A DNA stretch of 64,000 bases, from the NCBI RefSeq assembly GCF_030929495.1, contig NZ_JAVFWN010000023.1, positions 1 through 64,000 of the forward strand. Reading direction: 5' to 3'. The stretch comes from Nocardioides sp. LHD-245. Its GTDB lineage: Bacteria > Actinomycetota > Actinomycetes > Propionibacteriales > Nocardioidaceae. The notes below the pieces were generated by a model. It was not told the DNA's origin. It saw nothing but the letters and a program-made list of their open reading frames with translations, and did not search any database. A program made the position numbers and the translations under genes. How positions within the stretch are numbered: the first letter of the stretch is position 1; the number at the start of each line of letters is the position of its first letter. Below, piece by piece: positions 7,584-15,978 of this stretch.

Positions 7584-7619
7584 GGGCAGCCTCTCCGAGC
7601 CAAGGGCAGCCTTGCTTTA
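7581..7619 (+). promoter_or_regulatory. Two tandem DtxR/IdeR-like iron boxes
   Basis: TAAGGGCAGCCTCTCCGAG (7581-7599) and CAAGGGCAGCCTTGCTTTA (7601-7619) each match 13 of 19 positions of the IdeR/DmdR consensus TWAGGTTAGSCTAACCTWA by my own count. They share AAGGGCAGCCT and are spaced exactly 20 bp, two helical turns. They lie 11 bp before an operon that encodes a ferric-type ABC transporter. Function is inferred. Confidence 0.55.
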
Positions 7620-7629
7620 GCCTTCCCCC

Positions 7630-10200
7630 ATGGGGGAGGGCACAGCAGGTGCACAGGTCGCGGCGGGCATCGCCGACGACCTCGCCCGGCACGGCACCCA
7701 CCCCGCGCTCCGGACGACGACCGGCACCGTCACCTACGCCGAGCTCGCCGCGCGCGTGGCCACCGCCCGCGCGGATTTGGACCTGCTCGGCGCCGGGCAC
7801 CGGCAGCTCGTCCACCTACGCCCGGCCACCACCTCGGAGTTCGTGGTGGCCTGGCTGGCCGCCCTCACCGGCGGGCACGCCACCCTCCTCACCCACGACG
7901 ACGGCCTGGCCCGCGCCTACGGAGTGTCCGTGGCCCACGACGGCCGCTCCTGGCGGCCGACCGGGCGCCCGGCTCCCGAGCTCCACCCCGACCTGCGGCT
8001 GCTGCTGAGCACCTCGGGCTCGACCGGGTCGCCCAAGCTGGTGCGCCTCTCGGCGGCGAACCTCGACGCCAACGCCGCCGCCATCGCCGACTACCTCGGC
8101 CTCACCGGCGACGACGTCGCGCTCACGACGCTGCCCCTCGACTACTGCTACGGCCTCTCCGTGCTGCACAGCCACCTGCTGGCCGGTGCCGCCCTCGTGC
8201 TCGACGACCGCACGGTGACCGACCCCGTTCTGTGGGACCGGGCCCGCGCCGAGGGGGTCACCTCCTTCGCGGGGGTGCCCTACACCTTCGACCTGCTCGG
8301 CGCCGCCGGCTGGCCGACGCTGCCGACGCTGCGCCAGGTCACCCAGGCCGGCGGCCGGCTCGCGCCCGAGCGGGTCCGCGCGCTCGCCGAGCAGGGCCGC
8401 CGCGAGGGGTGGGAGCTGGTCGTGATGTACGGCCAGACCGAGGCCACGGCCCGGATGGCCTTCCTGCCGTCCGAGCTCGCCCTCACCCATCCCGGCTCGG
8501 TCGGCGTCGCGATCCCCGGCGGGGCGTTCCAGCTCGACCCGGTGGCCGATGCCGAGCCCGGCGTCGGGGAGCTGGTCTACCGCGGCCCGAACGTGATGAT
8601 GGGGTACGCCGAGACGCCCGCCGACCTCGCCCACGGCGCCGGGCCCGACGAGCTGCGCACCGGCGACCTGGCCCGGCTCAGCCCGGAGGGTCTGGTCGAG
8701 ATCGTCGGGCGGCGGTCGCGGTTCGCGAAGCTGTTCGGACAGCGGGTCGACCTCGACCGGGTGCAGACCCTGCTCGGCCTCAGCGGGTACGACGCCGGGT
8801 GCGCCGAGTCCGCCGACGGCCGGCGTCTGGTCGTGGCCGTCCCGGGCTCGCCCGACCCGGCGACGGTGGGCGAGGTCGTCGACGCCGCCGCGACGGCCGC
8901 CGGTCTCCCCGCGCACGCGGTGCTCGGCGTACCCGTCGCGGCGCTGCCGCGGCTGCCCAACGGCAAGCTCGACCAGCAGGCGCTGGCCCAGCTCCCGCCG
9001 GCTCCCGCGCCGGACGCCGGATCGGCCGAGGCCTCGATCGCCCGCCTCTACGGCCGGATCCTGGGCCACGAGCGGGTCGACCCGGGCGCCTCCTTCGTCA
9101 GCCTCGGTGGCGACTCGCTGTCCTATGTCGAGCTGTCGCTGCGCCTGGAGAGCCGGATCGGCCGGCTGCCCCACGACTGGCAGACCTGGTCCGTCGCCGA
9201 GCTCGCCGCCCGGCCCGACGCCGACGCCCCAGCACCGGGCCGCCGGCCGCGCTGGGCGCGGGTCGACACCACGATCGTGCTGCGCGCGCTGGCGATCGTG
9301 CTCGTCGTCGGCTCTCACACCGACCTGTGGGTGGTGCTCGGGGGTGCCCACGTGCTGCTCGCCGTCGCGGGTGTGAACTTCGCGCGCTTCCACCTCGCCG
9401 ACGAGGGCCCGCGCGAGCGGCTGCGGCGGGTCGGCCGGGCCGCCGGCCGGGTCGCCGTGCCGGCGGTGCTCTGGATCGGAGCGGTCGCGCTCCTCACCGG
9501 CCGGCCGGGCTGGCGCAGCGTGCTGCTGCTCAACGACGTGCTCGGGTCCCGCGACTGGTCCGAGCCGGCCTGGTACTACTGGTTCGTCGAGGTCGTGCTG
9601 CTGCTCGCGATCGGGGCCGGGCTGCTGACCGCCGTCCCGCGGGTGATGGCCCTCGAGCGCCGCCACCGGTTCCCGCTGGCCCTGGGGCTAGCTACCCTGG
9701 CCCTCCTGCCGCGAGCGTGGGCCGACCTGGCGTCGTACGACGGCGACGTGATCCACTCCTCCGTCTTCGTCGCGTGGCTCTTCCTCGGCGGCTGGGCGGC
9801 CGCCGTCGCCCGCGGCCGCCGCGACCGCGTCCTGGTCACCGTCGTCCTGCTCGCCGGCTGCTGGGGCTTCACCGGCAGCACCGACCGCGACCTGCTCATC
9901 GCCGCCGGCTGCCTCGCCCTGGTGTGGGTGCCGAGCGTGCCCTGGCCGCGGCTGCTGGTCGGGCCGATCGGGGTGATCGCCGGCGCCTCGCTCTACGTCT
10001 ACCTGACCCACTGGCAGGTCTACCCGTGGTTCGAGAGCCGCTGGCCGCTCGGCGGGCTGATCGCCTCGCTGGCGGTCGGCGTCCTGACCTGGCAGCTCGT
10101 CAACCGGGCACCCGTCTGGGCCCGGCGTGTGGGCGCCGTCGTGGCCCCGTCCCGGCCTCACTACTCTCCCGTCCAACCACTCCGACAGGAAGTCCGATGA
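7630..10200 (+). CDS. Adenylation-carrier-membrane acyltransferase fusion (NRPS-like)
   Basis: An 856-aa protein with three parts. Residues 1-450 form an AMP-forming adenylation domain: A3 STSGSTGSPK at 127-136, YGQTEATARM near 268, TGDLARL, and PNGKLDQQAL near 448, which carries the catalytic Lys. Residues about 465-530 form a carrier domain with LGGDSLS, the pantetheine Ser near 495. From about 545 to the end there is a hydrophobic region like acyltransferase-3/OafA membrane proteins, with about 8-10 segments (VIVLRALAIVLVVGSHTDLWV at its start). It likely activates an acid, loads it on its own carrier and transfers it at the membrane. Iron-box-like sites precede it and an Fe(III) ABC transporter follows by overlap, pointing to metallophore synthesis or modification. 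The substrate is unknown; there is no condensation or MbtH partner nearby. Confidence 0.8.
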   Translation: MGEGTAGAQVAAGIADDLARHGTHPALRTTTGTVTYAELAARVATARADLDLLGAGHRQLVHLRPATTSEFVVAWLAALTGGHATLLTHDDGLARAYGVSVAHDGRSWRPTGRPAPELHPDLRLLLSTSGSTGSPKLVRLSAANLDANAAAIADYLGLTGDDVALTTLPLDYCYGLSVLHSHLLAGAALVLDDRTVTDPVLWDRARAEGVTSFAGVPYTFDLLGAAGWPTLPTLRQVTQAGGRLAPERVRALAEQGRREGWELVVMYGQTEATARMAFLPSELALTHPGSVGVAIPGGAFQLDPVADAEPGVGELVYRGPNVMMGYAETPADLAHGAGPDELRTGDLARLSPEGLVEIVGRRSRFAKLFGQRVDLDRVQTLLGLSGYDAGCAESADGRRLVVAVPGSPDPATVGEVVDAAATAAGLPAHAVLGVPVAALPRLPNGKLDQQALAQLPPAPAPDAGSAEASIARLYGRILGHERVDPGASFVSLGGDSLSYVELSLRLESRIGRLPHDWQTWSVAELAARPDADAPAPGRRPRWARVDTTIVLRALAIVLVVGSHTDLWVVLGGAHVLLAVAGVNFARFHLADEGPRERLRRVGRAAGRVAVPAVLWIGAVALLTGRPGWRSVLLLNDVLGSRDWSEPAWYYWFVEVVLLLAIGAGLLTAVPRVMALERRHRFPLALGLATLALLPRAWADLASYDGDVIHSSVFVAWLFLGGWAAAVARGRRDRVLVTVVLLAGCWGFTGSTDRDLLIAAGCLALVWVPSVPWPRLLVGPIGVIAGASLYVYLTHWQVYPWFESRWPLGGLIASLAVGVLTWQLVNRAPVWARRVGAVVAPSRPHYSPVQPLRQEVR

Positions 10201-11201
10201 AGAAGCAGCTGGTCCTCGGCGTCACGGCCCTCACCCTGGTCTCCCCGCTCCTCGCCGCGTGCGGCGAGGACGAGCCGAAGCTGGTGATCTACAACGCCCA
10301 GCACGAGCCCCTGCTCAAGGAGCTGGCGCCGGAGTTCACCGAGGAGACGGGCATCGAGGTCCAGCTGCGCAACGGCAAGGATCTCGAGCTGTCCAACCAG
10401 CTCGTCCAGGAGGGCAAGGCCTCGCCCGCCGACGTCTTCCTCACCGAGAACTCGCCGGCCATGTCGCAGGTCGAGGCCGCCGGCCTCTTCGACCAGCTGC
10501 CGGCCGACATCCTCGACGTGATCCCCGCGCAGTTCCGGCCCGTCAGCGGCCTGTGGACCGGGTTCGTGGCCCGCTCGACGGTCCTCGTCTACAACACCGA
10601 GCAGATCCAGGAGGCCGACCTGCCGGCCTCGCTCCTCGACCTCGCCGATCCCGCGTGGAAGGGGCGGATCTCCTTCTCCCCCACCGGCGCCGACTTCCAG
10701 GCGATCGTCGCGGCGGTGCTCGAGCTCGAGGGGCCGGAGGCGACCAAGGCCTGGCTGGAGGGCATCAAGGACAACGGCACCGTGTACGACGGCAACAACC
10801 TCGTGCTCGAGGCCGTCGACTCCGGTGAGGTCGAGGTCGGCATCGTCTACCACTACTACTGGGAGCGCGACCGCAAGGAGAACGGCGACGTCAGCGACCA
10901 GAGCGCCCAGCACTACTTCACCGGCGGCGACCCGGGCGCCTTCGTCAGCGTCTCCGGCGCCGGCGTCCTGAAGTCGAGCGACATGAAGGAGGAGGCCCGT
11001 GAGTTCGTCGAGTTCCTCGTGAGGGAGAAGGGCCAGCAGGTCCTCGCCGACAGCTACGCGCTGGAGTACCCGCTCAACCCGGCCGTGCAGCTGCCCGGCG
11101 TCACCAAGCAGTTCAGCGAGCTCCAACCGCCGCAGGTCAACGTCTCCGACCTCGATGCCGAGGCCGTGGTCGACCTGATGACGGAGGTCGGCTTCCTCTG
11201 A
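10197..11201 (+). CDS. Fe(III)-type ABC transporter substrate-binding lipoprotein
   Basis: A 334-aa extracellular lipoprotein. The signal peptide ends in the lipobox LLAAC, with the acylated Cys at 22. The body is a periplasmic-binding fold of the FbpA/FutA class: LVIYNAQHEPLLKELAPEF at the N-terminus, DVFLTENSPAM mid-domain, and a Tyr-rich YHYYWERD near residue 217-224, where FbpA-type proteins place the Tyr pair that binds ferric iron. The ATG at 10197 overlaps the stop of the fusion gene (ATGA). It is followed directly by permease and ATPase genes. Ferric ion or a simple ferric chelate is the likely cargo, inferred from the family and the iron boxes. Confidence 0.88.
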   Translation: MKKQLVLGVTALTLVSPLLAACGEDEPKLVIYNAQHEPLLKELAPEFTEETGIEVQLRNGKDLELSNQLVQEGKASPADVFLTENSPAMSQVEAAGLFDQLPADILDVIPAQFRPVSGLWTGFVARSTVLVYNTEQIQEADLPASLLDLADPAWKGRISFSPTGADFQAIVAAVLELEGPEATKAWLEGIKDNGTVYDGNNLVLEAVDSGEVEVGIVYHYYWERDRKENGDVSDQSAQHYFTGGDPGAFVSVSGAGVLKSSDMKEEAREFVEFLVREKGQQVLADSYALEYPLNPAVQLPGVTKQFSELQPPQVNVSDLDAEAVVDLMTEVGFL

Positions 11202-12748
11202 GCCCACCCCGCGCCCCGGGGGCGTCCCGCTCGACCCCCGCCCTCCTCCTCGTCGGCCTGGCCATCGCCGGGCTCGCCCTGGTCCCCCTCGGCTACGTGC
11301 TGTGGACCACGGCCGAGCTCGGCCCGGGCGAGGCCGGCGACTTCCTGTGGCGCCCGCGGATCGGGGAGCTGCTGTGGAACACCACCCGGCTGCTGGTCGC
11401 CGGGGTGCTCACCAGCGCCGTCGTCGGGGTGGCGGGAGCGTGGGTGGTCGAGCGGACCGACGTACCGGGACGCGGCTGGTGGCACGGCCTGCTGTGCGCA
11501 CCGCTCGCCGTACCCGCGTTCGTCAACGGCTTCGGCTGGGTCTCGACGACCCACGCCGTGCAGTCCTTCCCCGGCGCCGTCATGGTCGTCACGCTGTCGT
11601 ACTACCCGCTCGTCTACCTGCCGACCGTCGCCGCGCTGCGCCGCCTCGACCCGGCCGTCGAGGAGGTCGCCACCGCGCTCGGCAAGGGTCCGTGGCAGGT
11701 GTTCCTCCGGGTCACCCTGCCGGCGATCAGCCCGGCCGTGCTCGGCGGCGCGCTGCTGGTGGGCCTGCACCTGCTGGCGGAGTACGGCGCCCTGCAGCTG
11801 CTCAACTACCCCACCCTGACGACCGCGATCCTCCAGCAGTACGCCACCGTCTTCAACGGCCCGGAGGCCACCCTGCTGGCCCTGGTGCTGGTCACCTTCT
11901 GCCTGCTCCTGCTGGGCCTCGAGCTGCTGCTGCGCGGCCGGCGGCCCCGGTCGCGGGTCGGCGCGGGCACCAGCCGGGAGTTCGCCCGGGTCCGGCTCGG
12001 ACGACGTCGCCCGGTCGTCGTCGCCGGGCTGGCCGGGCTCGCCGTGTGGGCCCTCGGCGTCCCCCTCGCCAGCCTGGTCCGCTGGCTGGTCCGGGGCACC
12101 TCGGCCGGCCTGGAGACGGGCGAGCTCGCCGGCGCTCTCGGCAACACCCTGCTGCTCGCCGTGCTGGGCGGGGCGCTCACCACCGCCGCCGCGGTCCCGG
12201 TCGTGTGGCTCGCGGTGCGCCATCGCGGGCTCCTGACGACTGCGATCGAGCGGAGCGTCTACACCGCCAGCGCGATGCCCGGGATCGTGATCGCCCTGGC
12301 CCTGGTCACCGTGTCGATCCGCGCCGTGCCGGACCTGTACCAGACCCTGGCCCTGCTCCTCGCCGGCTACCTGATCCTGTTCCTCCCCCGTGCGGTGGTC
12401 AGCGTGCGCGGCACCTTCGAGCTGGTGCCGCCCGGCCTGGAGGAGGTCGCCCGCAGCCTCGGCTGCGCCGGGCCCGCGGTGGCGCGCCGGGTGACCCTGC
12501 CGCTCGTCGTACCCGGCCTGGCGTCGGGCGCGGCGCTGGTCGCCCTCGCGATCTCGACCGAGCTCACCGCGACGCTGCTCCTGGCGCCGCTCGGCACCGA
12601 GACGCTGGCGACGAAGTTCTGGTCCTACGGCTCCTCGATCGCGTACGGCGCCGCCGCGCCCTACGCGCTCGCCCTGATCGTCCTGTCCGTCCCGTCCACC
12701 TGGCTGCTGGCCCGGCTCAGCATCCGGGCCCCGAGGAGCACCCGATGA
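11198..12748 (+). CDS. Fe(III) ABC transporter permease (FbpB-like, fused two halves)
   Basis: A polytopic permease with two binding-protein-dependent transport domains in tandem, as in FbpB/SfuB, with about 12 membrane segments. Each half has an EAA-type loop: EEVATALGKGPWQVFLRVTLP (first half) and EEVARSLGCAGPAVARRVTLP (second half). The first ATG/GTG/TTG in frame is GTG 11297, which would cut into the first membrane helix. The frame is open back to CTG 11198, which gives a CTGA overlap with the preceding stop, like its neighbours' ATGA overlaps, and restores VGLAIAGLALVPLGYVLW. I therefore place the start at CTG 11198 (516 aa), with GTG 11297 (483 aa) as the conservative choice. Confidence 0.85.
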   Translation: MSPPRAPGASRSTPALLLVGLAIAGLALVPLGYVLWTTAELGPGEAGDFLWRPRIGELLWNTTRLLVAGVLTSAVVGVAGAWVVERTDVPGRGWWHGLLCAPLAVPAFVNGFGWVSTTHAVQSFPGAVMVVTLSYYPLVYLPTVAALRRLDPAVEEVATALGKGPWQVFLRVTLPAISPAVLGGALLVGLHLLAEYGALQLLNYPTLTTAILQQYATVFNGPEATLLALVLVTFCLLLLGLELLLRGRRPRSRVGAGTSREFARVRLGRRRPVVVAGLAGLAVWALGVPLASLVRWLVRGTSAGLETGELAGALGNTLLLAVLGGALTTAAAVPVVWLAVRHRGLLTTAIERSVYTASAMPGIVIALALVTVSIRAVPDLYQTLALLLAGYLILFLPRAVVSVRGTFELVPPGLEEVARSLGCAGPAVARRVTLPLVVPGLASGAALVALAISTELTATLLLAPLGTETLATKFWSYGSSIAYGAAAPYALALIVLSVPSTWLLARLSIRAPRSTR

Positions 12749-13839
12749 CCGCACTCGAGATCCACGGGCTGGCGGCCGGCTACGGCCGCACCACCGTGCT
12801 GCAGGGCGTGGACCTCCGGGTCACGTCCGGCGTGACCGCGATCCTCGGCTCGTCGGGGTGCGGCAAGACCACGCTGCTGCGGGCGGTCGCGGGCTTCGTC
12901 GAGCCCACCGCCGGCACCATCGACGTGGCCGGTACCCGGGTCGTGGGCGGCTCGCGCACCGTGCCGGCCCGCCGCCGCGGGATCGGCTACGTCCCCCAGG
13001 AGGGCGCGCTCTTCCCCCACCTGAGCGTGGCCCGCAATGTCGCCTTCGGCCTGCCCCGCGCGCAGCGTCGCGACGCCGGGGCGGCCGTCGCCACGGCCCT
13101 CGAGCTGGTCGAGATCGACCCCGGCCTGGCCGAGCGCTACCCGCACGAGCTGTCCGGCGGCCAGCAGCAGCGGGTGGCCCTGGCCCGTGCCCTCGCGCCA
13201 CGGCCGGCGCTGGTGCTGCTCGACGAGCCCTTCTCCTCCCTCGACGCGTCCCTGCGCGAGGAGACCGGCCGCGCGGTGGTCCGGGCCCTGCGGGCGGCCG
13301 GCGCCGCCGCCGTCCTCGTGACCCACGACCAGGGCGAGGCGCTCTCCCTCGCCGACCAGGTCGCCGTCATGGTGGGGGGACAGTTCCTCCAGGTCGCCGC
13401 CCCCGCCGAGGTCTACCTGACCCCCGCCGACCCCCGCGTCGCCGGCTTCATCGGCCACGCCTCGCTGCTGCCCGGAGAGGTGACCGCCGAGGGCCGGGGT
13501 CGCTGCGCGCTCGGTGACCTCCCCCTCCGTTCCGCCGCTTCCCCTACGCCGCCCGGACCGGCCCGGCTGGCCGTCCGCTCCGAGCAGCTGCAGGTCCACG
13601 CCGCCGCGGCCGAGGCCCCGGGGAGCGTCGGAGGCGAGGTCCTCGACGTGAGCTTCTTCGGCCACGACGCCACCATCCGGGTGCGGCTCGCCTCCGGCGA
13701 GCAGGTCACCGCCCGCACGCCCGCCGACTCCGTCCCGCGCCCCGGCGACCGGGTGCGGGTGGTGGTCGTCGGCGACGTGATCGCCTTTCCCGAGGGAGTG
13801 TCCGACGTCGCGCGGAACGGGCCAGCCCGGCCGAGCTGA
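12745..13839 (+). CDS. Fe(III) ABC transporter ATP-binding protein (FbpC-like)
   Basis: A 364-aa ABC ATPase. Walker A GSSGCGKT at 35-42, Q-loop in GIGYVPQEGALFPHL, signature LSGGQQQR near 134, Walker B VLLDEPFSSLD near 154-164, and the switch His in VTHDQGEAL. After residue about 240 there is a TOBE-like C-terminal region, as in FbpC/PotA-type importers. The ATG at 12745 overlaps the permease stop (ATGA) and has GAGGAG upstream. With the lipoprotein and permease it makes a complete importer. It is the last gene of the iron-box operon and convergent with kynA. Confidence 0.9.
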   Translation: MTALEIHGLAAGYGRTTVLQGVDLRVTSGVTAILGSSGCGKTTLLRAVAGFVEPTAGTIDVAGTRVVGGSRTVPARRRGIGYVPQEGALFPHLSVARNVAFGLPRAQRRDAGAAVATALELVEIDPGLAERYPHELSGGQQQRVALARALAPRPALVLLDEPFSSLDASLREETGRAVVRALRAAGAAAVLVTHDQGEALSLADQVAVMVGGQFLQVAAPAEVYLTPADPRVAGFIGHASLLPGEVTAEGRGRCALGDLPLRSAASPTPPGPARLAVRSEQLQVHAAAAEAPGSVGGEVLDVSFFGHDATIRVRLASGEQVTARTPADSVPRPGDRVRVVVVGDVIAFPEGVSDVARNGPARPS

Positions 13840-13876
13840 TGGCGCCGAGCAGCGGGCCCGGCGCCCCACGGGACGG

Positions 13877-14644
13877 TCAGAGTTCCGACCTGATCTCCCA
13901 GAGGTCGGGGAACGCGGGCCGGAACAGGGTGCTCCGCAGGTAGGCGGCCCCGGCCGAGCCGCCGGTCCCGATCTTGGCACCGATGATCCGCTCCACCATC
14001 TTCACGTGGCGGTAGCGCCACTCCTGGAGCCCCTCGTCGATGTCGACCAGCGCCTCGGCAAGCCCCGCCTCGACCGACCCCTCACGGCGGTAGAGGTCGA
14101 TGAGGACCCGCTGGACACGTTCGTCCCCTTCCCACTCCTGGGTGACATCCCGAGACAGGACGTCGGCCGGGATCGGCCAGCCCTGGAGGGCGAGGCACTG
14201 CAGGAACGAGTCGAACACCGAGCGCCGGGAGACGATGGCGGACAGGCTGTCGTCGCGTGCCCCCGCGCTGAAGTCGCGACGGCCGACGACAGCCTCGATG
14301 TAGCGGAACTGGTAGGACTGGAAGCCGCTGGAGGAGCCGAGCTCGGAGCGGAAGCTCGTGAAGCCGCCCGGCGTCATCGTCTCGAGGATGTCGAGCTGCC
14401 CGACGACCGTCTTGAGGATCTTGCCGATCCGGCGGGCGGGCGCCAGCGCACCGGCGCACTCCCCGCCCTCGAGACGCGACTGGAGAAGCGCCGCTTCGTG
14501 CAGGATCTGCTTGAACCACAGCTCGTAGGTCTGGTGGATGATCACGAAGAGCAGTTCGTCGTGGGCGTCGGTCTGCGTGGTCTGGGCGTCGAGCAGGTCG
14601 TCGAGGCGCAGGTACGAGCCGTAGGTCAGGTCGGTGGCGCTCAT
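13877..14644 (-). CDS. kynA: Tryptophan 2,3-dioxygenase
   Basis: A 255-aa haem dioxygenase that converts tryptophan to N-formylkynurenine. Seen: the substrate-binding FVIIHQTYELWFKQIL (residues about 33-48), MTPGGFTSFRSELGSSSGFQS (about 95-115), and the haem-ligand region YRHVKMVERIIGAKIGTGGS (about 210-229), with the axial His. Length is normal for bacterial KynA. The ATG at 14644 overlaps the kmo stop by 4 bp. It is the last gene of kynU-kmo-kynA, a gene order that suggests the pathway is used to make 3-hydroxyanthranilate rather than for anthranilate alone. Confidence 0.95.
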   Translation of the reverse strand: MSATDLTYGSYLRLDDLLDAQTTQTDAHDELLFVIIHQTYELWFKQILHEAALLQSRLEGGECAGALAPARRIGKILKTVVGQLDILETMTPGGFTSFRSELGSSSGFQSYQFRYIEAVVGRRDFSAGARDDSLSAIVSRRSVFDSFLQCLALQGWPIPADVLSRDVTQEWEGDERVQRVLIDLYRREGSVEAGLAEALVDIDEGLQEWRYRHVKMVERIIGAKIGTGGSAGAAYLRSTLFRPAFPDLWEIRSEL

Positions 14645-15978
14645 CGGTGGTCCTCTCGGTGGGGCAGGAGCGAGCGAGCGGCGTTGGCGGCGAGCACGCC
14701 CGCGGTCGCCACCGCGGTGACCAACCGCTGCCTGCCGACCCGGGCAGGGATCTCGGCGTACGGCACGGTCGTGAAGGACACCAACTCGTAGCGTGAGACG
14801 AACCGGCCGGGCAGCGTGCGCTCGAGCCAGTGCTCGGCCTGGGTCTTGGCCTGGAACACCGGGGAGTTCACGCGGTCGCGCATCTCCACGAAGTTGTCGA
14901 GCGCCATCTCCGCGATGGCGTCGCAGTTGGCCTTGCGGCGCTGCTGGTAGGCGTCGAGCGCGCGCCGCCAGTCCCCGTCGTGCTCGGCCAGGGACCGGTC
15001 GATCTCGATGCAGTCCTCGAACGCGCAGTTGGCGCCCTGGCCGAAGAACGGCACGATCGCGTGCGCGGCGTCGCCGACCAGCGCGAGCGTCGCCCGTTCT
15101 CCGCGATGCACCCACGGGTAGCTGCGGATCGTGGCGAGGGAGCCGATCGGGTTGTGCCGGTAGTCGTCGACCAGGTCCGGCGCGAGCCCCACCACGTCGG
15201 GGTAGCGGGCGGCGAAGTGGTCGACGATCTGTTCGTCGCTGACGAGCGCGTCGAACTCCGCCCGGGTCCAGAACAGCGTGCAGGTGAACGACCGGTCCAT
15301 GTTGGGCAGCGCGATCATCATCGATCCGCCGCGCGGCCAGATGTGCAGGGCGTCGGGACTCATCGCGAACTCGCCGTCCGCGGTGGGCGGGATCGTCAGC
15401 TCCTTGTAGCCGTGCTCGAGGTAGTCCTGGCTGAAGTTGAAGCCGGTCCGGAACGTCACAGCCCTCCGGGCGGCGCTGAAGGCGCCGTCGGCGGCGAGCA
15501 CGATGCTCGCCCTCACCTCCTCGGCGCCGGCCGGGGTGTCGAAGGCGAGCACGCCGCTGTCGAGGTCCGCGCTGCGGAGTCGGTAGCCGAACCTCAGCTC
15601 GACGCCGGGGGTCTTCGCCGCCTCCTCCAGAAGCGCGAGGTTGAGCTCGGAGCGGCTGATGGAGTGGATCGGCCGGGTTCCGTCGGCGCTGTAGGGACGC
15701 GACGACTGCTCGCCGGTGGGCGTGTGCACCATCCGTCCGTGCATCGGGAGCGCTCGCGCCAGGGCGTCGTCCTTGAGGCCGACCTCGTCGAGCGCGGCCA
15801 GACCGCGGGCCGAGATCGCCAGGTTGATGGACCTGCCGCGCTCGGGCTCTGCCGTGCGCGGGTCGGCGCGGCGCTCGTAGAGCGTGACCTCGATGCCGCG
15901 ACGCCCCAGGAGCGCCGCCAGCAGGCACCCCGCCAGCCCGGCGCCGACGATGGCGACGCTCTCCCCCCGGTCAGCCAC
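14641..15978 (-). CDS. kmo: Kynurenine 3-monooxygenase
   Basis: A 445-aa FAD monooxygenase that hydroxylates kynurenine to 3-hydroxykynurenine with NADPH. Seen: GxGxxG FAD motif GAGLAG (residues 12-17), the KMO-type RGRSINLAISARGLAALDEVG (about 48-68), ALVGDAAHAIVPFFGQGANCAFED (about 300-323), which holds the GD motif, and a C-terminal hydrophobic tail as in KMO proteins. The GTG at 15978 overlaps the kynU stop by 8 bp. Its presence between kynU and kynA makes the likely product of the operon 3-hydroxyanthranilate. Confidence 0.93.
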   Translation of the reverse strand: MADRGESVAIVGAGLAGCLLAALLGRRGIEVTLYERRADPRTAEPERGRSINLAISARGLAALDEVGLKDDALARALPMHGRMVHTPTGEQSSRPYSADGTRPIHSISRSELNLALLEEAAKTPGVELRFGYRLRSADLDSGVLAFDTPAGAEEVRASIVLAADGAFSAARRAVTFRTGFNFSQDYLEHGYKELTIPPTADGEFAMSPDALHIWPRGGSMMIALPNMDRSFTCTLFWTRAEFDALVSDEQIVDHFAARYPDVVGLAPDLVDDYRHNPIGSLATIRSYPWVHRGERATLALVGDAAHAIVPFFGQGANCAFEDCIEIDRSLAEHDGDWRRALDAYQQRRKANCDAIAEMALDNFVEMRDRVNSPVFQAKTQAEHWLERTLPGRFVSRYELVSFTTVPYAEIPARVGRQRLVTAVATAGVLAANAARSLLPHREDHR

